In this document: positions 10,035-19,361 of the stretch, one piece after another
How positions within the stretch are numbered: the stretch's first letter is position 1
How the letters are laid out: each line of letters starts with the position of its first letter
Assembly (NCBI GenBank): GCA_001310415.1
Contig: BAXE01000009.1
Coordinates: 1-64,000, forward strand
Length of the DNA stretch: 64,000 bases
Direction of reading: 5' to 3'
Source: Enterovibrio sp. JCM 19048
GTDB taxonomy: Bacteria > Pseudomonadota > Gammaproteobacteria > Enterobacterales > Vibrionaceae
Made by a program: the position numbers and the translations under genes
Notes under the pieces: generated by a model
Database searches by the model: none
What the model saw: the letters and a program-made list of their open reading frames with translations, nothing else
Told to the model about the DNA's origin: nothing

Positions 10035-11755
10035 TTACCAGGGAAAAATGAGAGGAACCAAAAAAATCACCCCCAGCCCGTAAACCAAGGTCAGGGGAAG
10101 GCCGGCTTTGAGGTAATCACGGGGCACATAGTTACCGGCAGTAAAAACCATCAAATTGGTCTGGTAACCAAACGGTGAGAGAAAGCTGGCACTGGCAGCA
10201 AAGGCCACTGTCATGACATAAGGCATGGGGTCGACCTGATACTGCAATGCAAGGGCAAGCCCAACCGGGAAACTGATGGCCGCAGCCGCATTGTTGGTGA
10301 TGAGCTCTGTCATCAGCCAGGTCACCAGATACAGAATTACCAATGCGACCCAAGGGCCTCCGGACTGGCTGAGGGCAATCATGGTGTTTGCCAGTGTGTC
10401 GGCAAGCCCGGTTTGGCTGATGGCTGGGCAAGTCCCAGTGCCGCGCCAATGACCAGCACCAGTTCAAACGGAAAGCGGCGGCGAAGGTCATGAATGGAAA
10501 CCAATCGAGCACCGATAGATACCGCGAGAAGGACGACAAGACCTTTGTAGAGGGGGAGCCATTCCATGGCACTGGCAAGGATTGCCACCAGTGCACCGAG
10601 GCAGAAGCTGGCAGACTGGCCTGGGGAGAGCATGGAATGGTTTGGTTTATCCCCAACCAAAATGAAATTGCGTGCAAGGTTATCCCGGCGGAAAAAATCC
10701 TGACCCACGGCCAGAACCAGCAAATCACCACCCTGCAGCTGGATGCGCCCAAGCCCGCCTTCCAGCCGCTTTTCACCCCGCTTCACCGCCACTACAGCAG
10801 CACCGAACTGGGCGCGGAAGTTCAGCGATTTAATACTCTTTCCAACAATGGTGGCATGGGGCGTCACGACCACTTTAATCAGGTTGTCGGATGGAAGCTG
10901 CTCGCCTTGCGCCGTCAGTGACAGTCCTTTAAACCGTTCAAGCAAGCTACTGGCGTCCAGATCGCCGGAAAAAACCAGCAGGTCATTACCCTGCAACACT
11001 TCTGATGGTGAAACCGGCGACAGAATGTGGTTACCGCGGATGATTTCCACTAGGAACAAACGTTGAAGATGACGCAGGCCACTTTTTTCTACGCTTTGTC
11101 CGACCAGCGGGGAGGTTTCATCCAGCAAGGTTTCGAGCAGATAACTCTGGCTTTTGGTGTTGTCGCCGTTTTGTCTGTTAGGCAAAAAACGCAGTGAGAT
11201 AAAGGCAATCACTGCGATCCCAACAATGAATATCGGCACCCCGATCAGGGTGAAATCAAAAAAGCCAATGCCGGGTAAGCCAGCGTTGAGGGCGAAGCCA
11301 TTGACCAGCAGGTTGGTGGATGTGCCAATCAGGGTCATGGTTCCACCAAGGATGGTGGCATAGGACAAGGGGATCAGCAATTTGCTGGCGGGATGGGCGC
11401 TTTGGGTCAGGCTGCGCATCAGTGTCGATACCACGGCGGTATTGTTAATGAATGCAGAGAGAAAACCGGCAGACAGGGTAGTGCGTAGCACCACAGAGCG
11501 GAGCGCTCCCTCTGTACACCAAAGCCCAAGTAATGAAATGTAAGGGGTGCGCTCAAGCACCACAGACACCAGAACCAAAAGCACCAGAGTGATCAGTGCG
11601 GTATTGGTGAAGTTATGAAAAAGCTGTTCAGCGGGAACAATGTCCAGCAACAAGAGTGCGGTAAACACGGAGCCAAAGACCAATGCTGGGCGCAGGTTTG
11701 TCAGCAACAGGGTTGCCAACAGACCGAAAATCAACAGAGCGACCACCCACATCAT
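10035..11755 (-). CDS. SLC13-family permease with two TrkA-C domains, probable sulfate transporter
   Basis: A divalent-anion:sodium symporter-like inner-membrane protein of about 573 residues. The N-terminal half has transmembrane segments with SAFINNTAVVSTLM and GGTMTLIGTSTNLLVNG, the substrate and sodium-site motifs of the SLC13/ArsB superfamily. A cytosolic central region (about residues 205-375) contains two TrkA-C-like domains (LLVFSGDLDASSLLERF and DLLVLAVGQDFFRRDN). The C-terminal half repeats the membrane domain, with NNAAAAISFPVGLAL. One frameshift near 10380-10420 separates the last 115 codons. In vibrios a permease of this type sits in the cysDN operon, as I recall. Here, in one operon with cysD, cysN and a sulfotransferase, sulfate uptake is the likely role. 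Confidence 0.82.
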
Positions 11756-11757
11756 GG

Positions 11758-12791
11758 TTAACTCCCGTAGATCAGGTGTAACGCCTCACGTTGCTTTTCA
11801 GCACTGAACTCGCGGTTGAATGTATCGATGGCGGTTTGATAGTCAGGATGCCCCGGTGTCCGGCAGAAATTGACGATCTGCTTGGCCATGGTGTCTGGAC
11901 TGCTGACCAGAAAGGGATAATGTAAGTTCTGCGTGGCGCCGATAATTCGAAGGATCATAGGGATCCTCAGCCTGGCTGCTTCCAGAATGGTTAAGGGCAT
12001 ACCTTCCCAGGCAGCGGTATGCAGATACAGATCTGCACCTTTGAGTTTCGCCATTAACTCGGCGTGCGGAATCATTCCGCTAACATCCACCCCTGCCTCA
12101 CGGAGTGCCCGCTCCATCTCAGGGTCACCACCGCCCAGCCAGTGAAGTTTGATGTTATTATGCTCGGGGTAAGCTTTCAGGCTGCTTATTGTATCAAGCA
12201 GAAACTGTGGGTCTTTTTGCGGAGAAACCCGCCCAACCAGCATGATATTGACGATATCTGCTGGTGGAGCCTTGTCACTGATCGCCTCATCAAGGTCGGC
12301 ATAGTTGTTCAGGTGAACAGCCTGCTTTGCCCCCATTTCCCTTGCCAGTCACACTCTCTTTCACTGCAGCCAGCCACGACGTCAATACGCGAAAGGCCAA
12401 GGGTTTCCAACCGGTAATAGATCTCTTGCATCACATCGGAAATGTCACGGCGTTCAAAGGCATAACAGTGTGGTGTATAGACCATTTTCGCTTTGCCTTT
12501 AGGCAAGTAACGGCCAAGGAAACCGGCGAAACTGGAGTGAAGGTGGATGACGTCCGGCTGAATGTCTAACACCGCTTTCCGGGCAGCAAGGAAAAAGTTC
12601 AGCAGGCTGCCTTCTACCGTATGCACTTCATCAAACAGGGCGTTGACAGCCATACCGGTGTCATCCTTCGGACGCAGGCGTGCCAACAACAAATGGCGGA
12701 TAGGGTCGCCATTTGTGGTTTTGGCATAGCTGCAAAGCGCCGTCTGGATACCGCCGCCAAACGCTTCAGTGATATGGAGAACGGTTTTCAT
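11758..12791 (-). CDS. GT4-family glycosyltransferase
   Basis: A GT-B-fold retaining glycosyltransferase of about 345 residues, expected to add a sugar to the lipid-linked repeat unit at the cytosolic face. The N-terminus MKTVLHITEAFGGGIQTAL carries the acceptor-side glycine motif. The C-terminal domain has VGRVSPQKDPQFLLDTI and the EX7E-like TAAWEGMPLTILEA nucleotide-sugar site. One frameshift near 12335 joins CSEREC to the MGAKQAVHLNNYADLD frame. The chosen ATG (12789-12791) overlaps the TGA of the upstream sulfotransferase gene as ATGA, so translation is coupled. The sugar donor is unknown. Confidence 0.85.
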
Positions 12792-13603
12792 CGCTGCCCC
12801 CACTTTTGTTTAAACCGTGCAATCTCTTCTTCACTGTAGACGGCGCGGTAAAGCGGTGCGTCGTAAAGATGGAATAAACGCTCGAATGGATAGGTTTCTT
12901 TAAAGCGCTGATATAGCGCCGAATACCATTTATTGGAGGCTTCATTACTGGAAGAGAGCGTAAAGCCGGGCATATCAAGAAAACCTGCCAGTACATCGGC
13001 AGACTGGTTTATCGCCTCGCACTTGAGCAGCAATATATCGCAGCCGTTTTGCTCGATACGCCAGTGGCTTTGGCCCGGGTCTTTGATATGGGCGAGCACA
13101 TCCACACCAAACTGGCGTTTTATCTCCCTGTCGAACCAGCCGGTGAAATAGTCCAGACGCAGCTGGGTTTCAAAGGCGTCAGTCAAATGGCGCAGCGTTG
13201 CGTCCATATCGCCATGGATCGCTTCATTCTTCTTACCGGCGATAAACTGGATATGCAGATCCTGGAAAAAGCGCGAGACCACAGTCGCAATGGGATCGCG
13301 CACTAGGGTGATGATCTTCAGGTGATCGCGCTTTTGCAGGATACGTTTGCGGTGAGCCAGTGTGAGTTTGTAAGCCGTGCGAACAGGCCAGTCAAAGAAA
13401 CAGGCAACGTCTGCAGTGTTGCGGTACATCTGGAATTCTTCATTGTCATCAAAGGTATGAATATGCCAACTCGGGATGTTGGCCTGCTCCAGCGATACCT
13501 CTATTGAGGACGATCCCACCTTGCCCATTTGATAGACCAACACAAAATCCGGCGCGTTCAGGATCTCGTCGAATGCACGTTGTCGGGCCAGGCTGAACTT
13601 CAT
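12788..13603 (-). CDS. NKWYS-type sulfotransferase-like polysaccharide protein
   Basis: An intact 271-residue cytosolic protein. LVYQMGKVGSSSIEVSLE (residues 22-39) resembles the 5'-phosphosulfate-binding loop of PAPS-dependent sulfotransferases. IITLVRDPIATVVSRFFQDL resembles the 3'-phosphate motif with its conserved Arg and Ser. Near the C-terminus it carries NKWYS, the signature of a family annotated as putative capsular polysaccharide synthesis proteins. Together these suggest transfer of sulfate from PAPS to a sugar hydroxyl of the repeat unit or polymer. The AGAGAGGAT ribosome-binding site is strong. The flanking wzy, GT4, cysDN and SLC13 genes support a sulfated polysaccharide. Direct evidence of activity is lacking, so the exact acceptor is unknown. 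Confidence 0.8.
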   Translation of the reverse strand: MKFSLARQRAFDEILNAPDFVLVYQMGKVGSSSIEVSLEQANIPSWHIHTFDDNEEFQMYRNTADVACFFDWPVRTAYKLTLAHRKRILQKRDHLKIITLVRDPIATVVSRFFQDLHIQFIAGKKNEAIHGDMDATLRHLTDAFETQLRLDYFTGWFDREIKRQFGVDVLAHIKDPGQSHWRIEQNGCDILLLKCEAINQSADVLAGFLDMPGFTLSSSNEASNKWYSALYQRFKETYPFERLFHLYDAPLYRAVYSEEEIARFKQKWGQR

Positions 13604-13606
13604 TTC

Positions 13607-14875
13607 TTATCCTCTCTTTGAATGGGGTAGCGGTTTTACAGAAACCGAGGTTTTAATGCGTTGTTTGGCGGCGGGGGCATTCCCAGTGTCGGGAATAGGC
13701 TCCGGTGAGACAGCCGCACGGGTATTGATGAAAAAGGGCAACACCAGCATCAGCATGATGGTGCTGTTTACGGCGACAAACAGCACCAGCGCGATGATGT
13801 AGACCGACAGCAAAAAGGCGACAGGATTGGTCATACGCTGGCGGAACAGGCGGTGCATACCCAGGAAAAAGCCGCCAAACAAAATAGCCAAGCCGACCAA
13901 ACCGTATTCAACGGCAACATCCAGGGCGAAGTTGTGGGTATAAACCACCAACTCCTGATTCTGGAAATAGGGGGCGATGTACTGGGGCAGCATTTTCGGC
14001 CCCACACCGAATATCGGGTGTTCCAGAAACAGGGAGAAGCCGTTGGCAAGCAGCAGTTTTCGCCATAGTTCCGAATCCCAGCGCGCCATTTGTTGGTCGG
14101 CAAACAGGATGTCGAAACGGGTAAATTCAAAATGGTCGAGGATGGCGGAAAGACCAAACAGGTACCAGACCGAAACCAGTACCAGCGCCACTCCAGCGAC
14201 AGAGAACACACCCAGCGCGACTGCTGTCTGGCGAGAGCGTTGATGGAGCATCTCCCGGCACAAAAGCTGGTCGCAGGTGATCATCAGCCCTATCCCCAGA
14301 AGAGCCTTGCGCTCGCCTGACATCCAGAGCATCACCAGTGCGGCGGCCAGAAGAAGGTGGCTGAAGCGCAGGTGATCGCGCAGCAGGTAGATCAGGGCGC
14401 AGGTAAAGCCGAAGAAGTACTTGGTGTTACCCAGGTGTTTGAAGTCAGAGAATTGCGGCTGCATCAAATGCCAGCCAGCGGTATAGAGTGCGCCGGCGAA
14501 CGTGTACAGCGCGACCAGAGACAGAAAACGCGGGGATGCCAGCAGGCCAGCCTGATGCAACATGCCAAGGAATGCGGCCACAGAGAGCCACTGGATCATC
14601 TCGATCACCACCAGTTTAGCGGGCACACTGGTCAACAATCCGTTGATAAGAATGTAGAGCACAAACACCAGAATAAAGCTGGCACCCTGGAGGGTGGAAG
14701 GCATCAGGCGGCCGCGCACCAGCGCGACACCCATAAAGCCGAGTGAGGCGATACCAATCAGATCGGCCAGATAAACTGATACCCCGGCCACGTTAGCTTT
14801 GAGCGGGACAAAAAACAGGGCAATGGCAAAGGCGGCGGCATGCTCCAGCGGTCTATTCATCCACCGCTCCGGCAA
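13607..14875 (-). CDS. wzy: O-antigen/exopolysaccharide polymerase (Wzy)
   Basis: An intact 422-residue polytopic membrane protein with about ten hydrophobic segments. A large periplasmic loop precedes LFLEHPIFGVGPKMLPQYIA and YTHNFALDVAVEYGLVGLAILF, the GxGP and HNxxL pattern of Wzy_C polymerases and ligases. It would polymerise repeat units on undecaprenyl pyrophosphate at the periplasmic face. The start is either the first Met (14875) or the MNRPLEHAAAF Met (14860); both overlap the end of the upstream glycosyltransferase. It is followed within 3 bases by the sulfotransferase gene. Confidence 0.82.
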   Translation of the reverse strand: MPERWMNRPLEHAAAFAIALFFVPLKANVAGVSVYLADLIGIASLGFMGVALVRGRLMPSTLQGASFILVFVLYILINGLLTSVPAKLVVIEMIQWLSVAAFLGMLHQAGLLASPRFLSLVALYTFAGALYTAGWHLMQPQFSDFKHLGNTKYFFGFTCALIYLLRDHLRFSHLLLAAALVMLWMSGERKALLGIGLMITCDQLLCREMLHQRSRQTAVALGVFSVAGVALVLVSVWYLFGLSAILDHFEFTRFDILFADQQMARWDSELWRKLLLANGFSLFLEHPIFGVGPKMLPQYIAPYFQNQELVVYTHNFALDVAVEYGLVGLAILFGGFFLGMHRLFRQRMTNPVAFLLSVYIIALVLFVAVNSTIMLMLVLPFFINTRAAVSPEPIPDTGNAPAAKQRIKTSVSVKPLPHSKRG

Positions 14876-15904
14876 GTTCCCGGTACGTGCGGTAGTACTG
14901 GTCGCGAAATGTTTTCAGGGTAAAGTCCTGACAGCGCTGAACCGCGTAGCCAGAGGCTTTCGCATAGGCGTCGGCATCATCGCAAAGGGCTAAAATTTTC
15001 CCCGCCAGTGCGTTGTCATCCCCGACAGGAAAGCGGTAATCCCTGCGCTCGACGACTTCACTCAAGCCCTGTACATCGGAAGCCAGCACCGGCAACCCGG
15101 CGGCCATAGCCTCCACGGCAGCCAGGCCAAAGCCTTCGACAACCGCGCTCTGCACATAAATATCCAGCGAATCGAGAAACGCGGGAATGTCAGCGCGCAC
15201 ACCGTGAAATACCACCCTGTCTTCAATACCAAGTGACGCAGCCAGCGACTGATACTCTTCCCTGCGATCACCGTCACCGGCGAGGTGCACCTCAAAACGG
15301 GAGGGCAAATGGGTCAGAGCACGGAACAGGGTGGGATGATCTTTGTAGGTGTGGAATCGCCCGACCATGCCGATACGCACGGTGTTACTTTCTGCTGGTG
15401 AAGCTTTTTCCCTGAGGGAGAATTTACTCAGATCGACGCCGTTCAGGATCACCCGGTAGTGCTTTTTCCAGTGCGGAAGGAAATCCGTCAGTGCATCACG
15501 CACCTGACCGGTAATACAGGCGGTCACGTCATAACGCCAGTAAAGTAACCATTCAAACGGTTTCATCCAGCCATGGTCGCGGCGGCGGTTATGGGTAGCG
15601 TGCTCAGTCTGGATATGTCTTTTCCCTACGGCAGCGAGCGCAATATAAATTGATGGGAAAAGGTGACCATGCACCACATCCGGCCAACGCAGTAACTGCC
15701 ACTTTTCTTTCAGTGACAGCTTATTCCAGACATAAAACGGCACCCCGGCTTCGGTGAGTTCACGGGTGAAGTCATTGTCATCATCCAGTGTGATGACCCG
15801 GATGTCGTAGCCTGCGGTGGCGGGCAGACCAAGTCAATCACAAACCGCTGTGCGCCGCCGTTGCGGGACAGGTCGTTGATGATATGCAGGATCTTCACCG
15901 CCAT
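14853..15904 (-). CDS. GT4-family glycosyltransferase
   Basis: A GT-B glycosyltransferase of about 350 residues. The start MAVKILHIINDLSRNGGAQR (ATG at 15902-15904, preceded by GAGAAG) has the classic GGAQ acceptor-domain loop. Downstream are HLFPSIYIALAAVGKRHIQTE, VRIGMVGRFHTYKDHPTLF and VEGFGLAAVEAMAAGLPV, the EX7E motif for the nucleotide sugar. One frameshift near 15830 (the CCGCCACC region) separates the first 25 codons from the rest; adding a base restores the LPATAGYDIRVITLDDDNDF frame. The longer in-frame start at 15949 lacks a good ribosome-binding site. The gene overlaps wzy by 8-23 bases depending on the wzy start. Confidence 0.88.
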
Positions 15905-15967
15905 AACCGTGGTCTTCTCTCCCTCGTTATTCAGTGTCAGCGTATCCACCTTATTACTACCTTATGG

Positions 15968-17386
15968 TCAACCGATCTGATCAATCGGCTTGGTTTCCCA
16001 CTCCGGATAGTGTTCGCGGATGTAGCGGTTAAGGGCGATCTCAGCAGCCGTATAGTGGCGGCTGACAACGGCATCATGAGGTGCGTGCAGGGTTTCCACC
16101 ATACCGGCACCGACCGTGATATTGCTCAGTCGGTCAATCACAATAAAGGCGCCGGTTTTGGTGTTGTCCTGGTAGCGGTCAACCGCAACCGGGGCATTCA
16201 GGCGAAGCTCCCCCAGGCCGATTTCGTTGAGCTGGAGTTCATTGGCCGGCAGGGTGGCAAAGTTATTGATATCAATCTTATGCGACAGCTCAGTGATGCG
16301 GCCGGTGACGTTATGGGTCGCAAACTTAAAGTCGTAATCTTTGCCCGCCTTCAGGGCATCCTGCGACATCCATACCAGACTTGCTGAGACTTTGTCGGTC
16401 AAGGTAGGCGCGGTATCGGCATGTACCAGCATGTCACCACGGGAGATATCAATTTCATCGGCCAGGGTGACGGTAATGGCGTTGCCCGGAGCCACGGCGT
16501 CCAGTTCATCGTTGTAGGTGACGATGGAAGTCACTGTGCTTTGCTGGCCGGACGGCAGCGCCATCACGGTATCGCCTTTGCGCAAAATGCCGGAAGCGAG
16601 GGTGCCGCAATAACCGCGGAAGTCGAGGTTAGGGCGGTTCACAAACTGCACTGGAAAGCGCATGCGGTCGAGGTCTTTGTCGCGGCTGATTTCCACGCCT
16701 TCCAGCAAGCCCATCAGGGACGGGCCTTTGTACCAAGGTGTGTTTTCACTGTGGGAAACCACGTTGTCACCGGACAGGGCGGAAATCGGCACATAACGCA
16801 CATCCGGAATACCCAGCTGGTCAGCCATCTTCTGGTAGTCCGCCTGGATGGCCTCAAACACAGTTTGGTCAAAGCCGACCAAATCCATCTTGTTTACCGC
16901 AACCACCACATGGCGGATACCGAGAAGGCTCACAATATAGCTGTGACGGCGGGTCTGGGTGAGAAGTCCTTTACGGGCATCGACCATCACAATGGCGAGC
17001 TCACAGTTGGATGCGCCGGTCGCCATATTGCGGGTGTATTGCTCATGTCCTGGGCAGTCCGCGATGATGAATTTGCGTTTCTCGGTCGAGAAATAGCGGT
17101 AAGCAACATCAATGGTGATGCCTTGCTCGCGCTCAGATTGCAGGCCGTCAACCAGAAGTGCCAGATCGAGCGCTTCACCGGCGTTACCGACCCGGGCGTT
17201 GTCTTTGTGCAGGCTGGTGAGGTGATCTTCGAAGATCAGCTTGGTGTCGAACAGCAGTCTGCCGATCAAGGTGGATTTGCCGTCATCGACACTGCCGCAG
17301 GTCAACAACCTCAGCAGATCCTTATTTTCGTGCTGATGCAGATAGGCTTCGATATCTGTCGCGATCAGCGATGAGCTGTGGCTCAT
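15968..17386 (-). CDS. cysN: Sulfate adenylyltransferase subunit 1, GTPase (CysN)
   Basis: With CysD, converts sulfate and ATP to adenosine phosphosulfate (APS), driven by GTP hydrolysis, in the cytosol. The 472-residue ORF is intact and of normal length (E. coli 475). The EF-Tu-like G motifs are present: G1 GSVDDGKST (residues 31-39), G3 DCPGHEQY and G4 NKMD. Domains II and III follow to the C-terminus. There is no fused APS-kinase domain. Its place inside an exopolysaccharide operon, between cysD and a glycosyltransferase, suggests a dedicated copy feeding sulfation rather than cysteine synthesis. I cannot see whether a second cys operon exists elsewhere. Confidence 0.95.
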   Translation of the reverse strand: MSHSSSLIATDIEAYLHQHENKDLLRLLTCGSVDDGKSTLIGRLLFDTKLIFEDHLTSLHKDNARVGNAGEALDLALLVDGLQSEREQGITIDVAYRYFSTEKRKFIIADCPGHEQYTRNMATGASNCELAIVMVDARKGLLTQTRRHSYIVSLLGIRHVVVAVNKMDLVGFDQTVFEAIQADYQKMADQLGIPDVRYVPISALSGDNVVSHSENTPWYKGPSLMGLLEGVEISRDKDLDRMRFPVQFVNRPNLDFRGYCGTLASGILRKGDTVMALPSGQQSTVTSIVTYNDELDAVAPGNAITVTLADEIDISRGDMLVHADTAPTLTDKVSASLVWMSQDALKAGKDYDFKFATHNVTGRITELSHKIDINNFATLPANELQLNEIGLGELRLNAPVAVDRYQDNTKTGAFIVIDRLSNITVGAGMVETLHAPHDAVVSRHYTAAEIALNRYIREHYPEWETKPIDQIG

Positions 17387-17442
17387 GGGTCACTCCTTGT
17401 GCAGCAAGCAAATGGGGTTAAATGTCCGAGGCTTTGAGTTTG

Positions 17443-18355
17443 TTAGAAGTAGCCTTCGCGTTTTTTCTGCTCCATGGAGCCTGCCTGATCGTGGTCTATC
17501 ACCCGACCCTGACGTTCTGAAGTTTTGGTCAGCAGCATCTCCTGAATGATTTCCGGCAACGTGGCAGCGGTGGATTCCACAGCGCCAGTCAGCGGGTAGC
17601 AGCCAAGGGTACGGAAGCGCACGGATTTCATCTGTGGCACTTCACCGTCTTCCAGTGGCATGCGGTCGTCATCGACCATGATCAGGTGCCGTCGCGTTCA
17701 ACGACCGGACGCTCTTTGGCGTAATACAGCGGTACGATGTCGATGTTTTCCAGGTAGATGTATTGCCAGATATCCAGCTCTGTCCAGTTAGAGAGCGGGA
17801 ACACCCGGATACTCTCCCTTTGTTAACCCGTCCGTTGTAGATATCCCAAAGCTCCGGGCGCTGGTTTTTCGGATCCCAGCGGTGGTGCTTGTCACGGAAT
17901 GAATAGACACGCTCTTTGGCGCGGCTCTTCTCTTCGTCACGGCGGGCGCCACCAAATGCAGCATCAAAACCGTATTTATCCAGTGCCTGTTTCAGCGCCT
18001 GGGTTTTCATCACATCTGTGTGTTTTGCACTGCCATGCTGAATGCTGATCCCCATATCAACGCCGTCCTGGTTGATGTGAACCAAGAGGTCGAGGCCGAG
18101 CTTTTTGGTCATCTGATCGCGGAAAGTGATCATTTCCTGAAACTTCCACGTGGTGTCGACGTGCAGCAGCGGAAACGGCGGCTTACCGGGGTAAAACGCT
18201 TTCATGGCAAGGTGCAGCATGACCGCTGAATCCTTGCCGATGGAGTAAAGCATGACCGGATTGTCAAACTCTGCGGCCACTTCACGGATGATGTGAATCG
18301 ACTCGTTTTCGAGCTGTTTGAGATGGGTCTGGTTAAGGGAGATCATATCCACCAT
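17443..18355 (-). CDS. cysD: Sulfate adenylyltransferase subunit 2 (CysD)
   Basis: The catalytic ATP-sulfurylase subunit of the PP-loop (adenine-nucleotide alpha-hydrolase) family. The pyrophosphatase loop reads [44 protein letters not shown] and the C-terminal [20 protein letters not shown] match E. coli CysD closely. The repaired length is about 303 residues (E. coli 302). Two frameshifts are seen. One is near 17815 (INKG should continue into [13 protein letters not shown]) and one near 17688 (before [15 protein letters not shown]). Both restore the canonical CysD sequence. cysN follows 56 bases downstream. Confidence 0.94.
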
Positions 18356-18369
18356 GGGTTGTCCTTTTC

Positions 18370-19339
18370 CTACGTTGCCAGCTGGTAACGCTGGTGGAAC
18401 GCATCGATAAATTCATTGAGTTGTTCTGCGGGCAAGGCGTTAATCCCTGCCGCGGCTTTCCGTCCGCCGCCGGTTGGGAAGCTGGCAGCCAGCTCGTCCG
18501 CACCGGTGCGGTTGTTGAGTGGCGCCCGGATGCTGACGACATAATTGCCGTCCGGCTTTTCGGTCAGCACCGCATTGGCGGTGTCCGGGTCGCGGTTGGT
18601 CAGATCATTGCTGTACACACCACTGATGCGGCGCGCCCAGGCTTCATCCGGCAGCATAAATACCCGTGAGCCCGGTTTTTCGGAATGCGGGGTGACAGCG
18701 GTGGCTTTCTCGCTGTCGCCAAGGAAGCCTTCTTCCAATGTGGCGTATATATCCGGGCGCTCAGCAATAAAGTTAAACGGTGACGGGTAGGGCGCCATCA
18801 GGCGGAAGATTTCTGCAGGTGGAAACAGCAGATCCGACAGCGATGCGCCATAGCCGTTGTAGTTGAGGTAGGTCCCGAACTGCATCAGCTTGGTGCGGTC
18901 CTGCTCACTCAAACCGGCTTTGTTTGCCAGCGTGTCGGCGGTGGCAATCATGTTGTCGCCATAAGCGCCAACCAGTGCCCACTCGCGGTAACGGCCTTCC
19001 AACAGCTTGTCGATAATCAGGCTGGTACAGGTGTTTGCCGCGGTATTGATATGTGCGGTTAGCGAGGAGTGGGCTGGGATTTCACCCGGGTTGTGGTGGT
19101 CGGCATAAAACACCCGAACACCCTCGGCAAGCAGGTTGTCCAGCGCGGCGCGGTTTTTCTCCATCGCCACATCCAGCACAGTCACGTCTTGCGCAATGGC
19201 AGGATCAACTTGTTTTAGCAGGGCGATATCCCGCTTTACCCCAGTGATCAATTTACTGTCTTTCGGGGTAGCGAGTCGCAATTGGATCAAGGCGCAAATC
19301 CCGTCGGCATCGCCGTTAAAACATCAAACTCGTTTTCAT
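18370..19339 (-). CDS. DHH-family phosphoesterase in the sulfation operon
   Basis: A soluble DHH phosphoesterase of about 323 residues. The repaired N-terminus is [20 protein letters not shown], with the metal-binding DxD motif. The family motif appears as [13 protein letters not shown], and a DHHA1-like C-terminus has [13 protein letters not shown], with Arg where the usual motif has His. Relatives such as NrnA degrade nanoRNA and hydrolyse 3'-phosphoadenosine-5'-phosphate (PAP). PAP is the by-product of PAPS-dependent sulfotransferases, so PAP removal is an attractive but unproven role here. Two short-run deletions (AAAA near 19333, TTTT near 19317) break the first codons. The ATG at 19337-19339 has a GGAAAGA ribosome-binding site. 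The gene lies between the BY-kinase and cysD. Confidence 0.85.
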
Positions 19340-19361
19340 TTTGTTTATCTTTCCGTGTTAT

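Noticed and set aside
15968..17374. Long plus-strand open frames opposite cysN (up to 317 codons)
   Set aside because: They are antisense shadows of a conserved, GC-rich gene. Their translations have no domain pattern, and the CysN motifs on the other strand are unambiguous.
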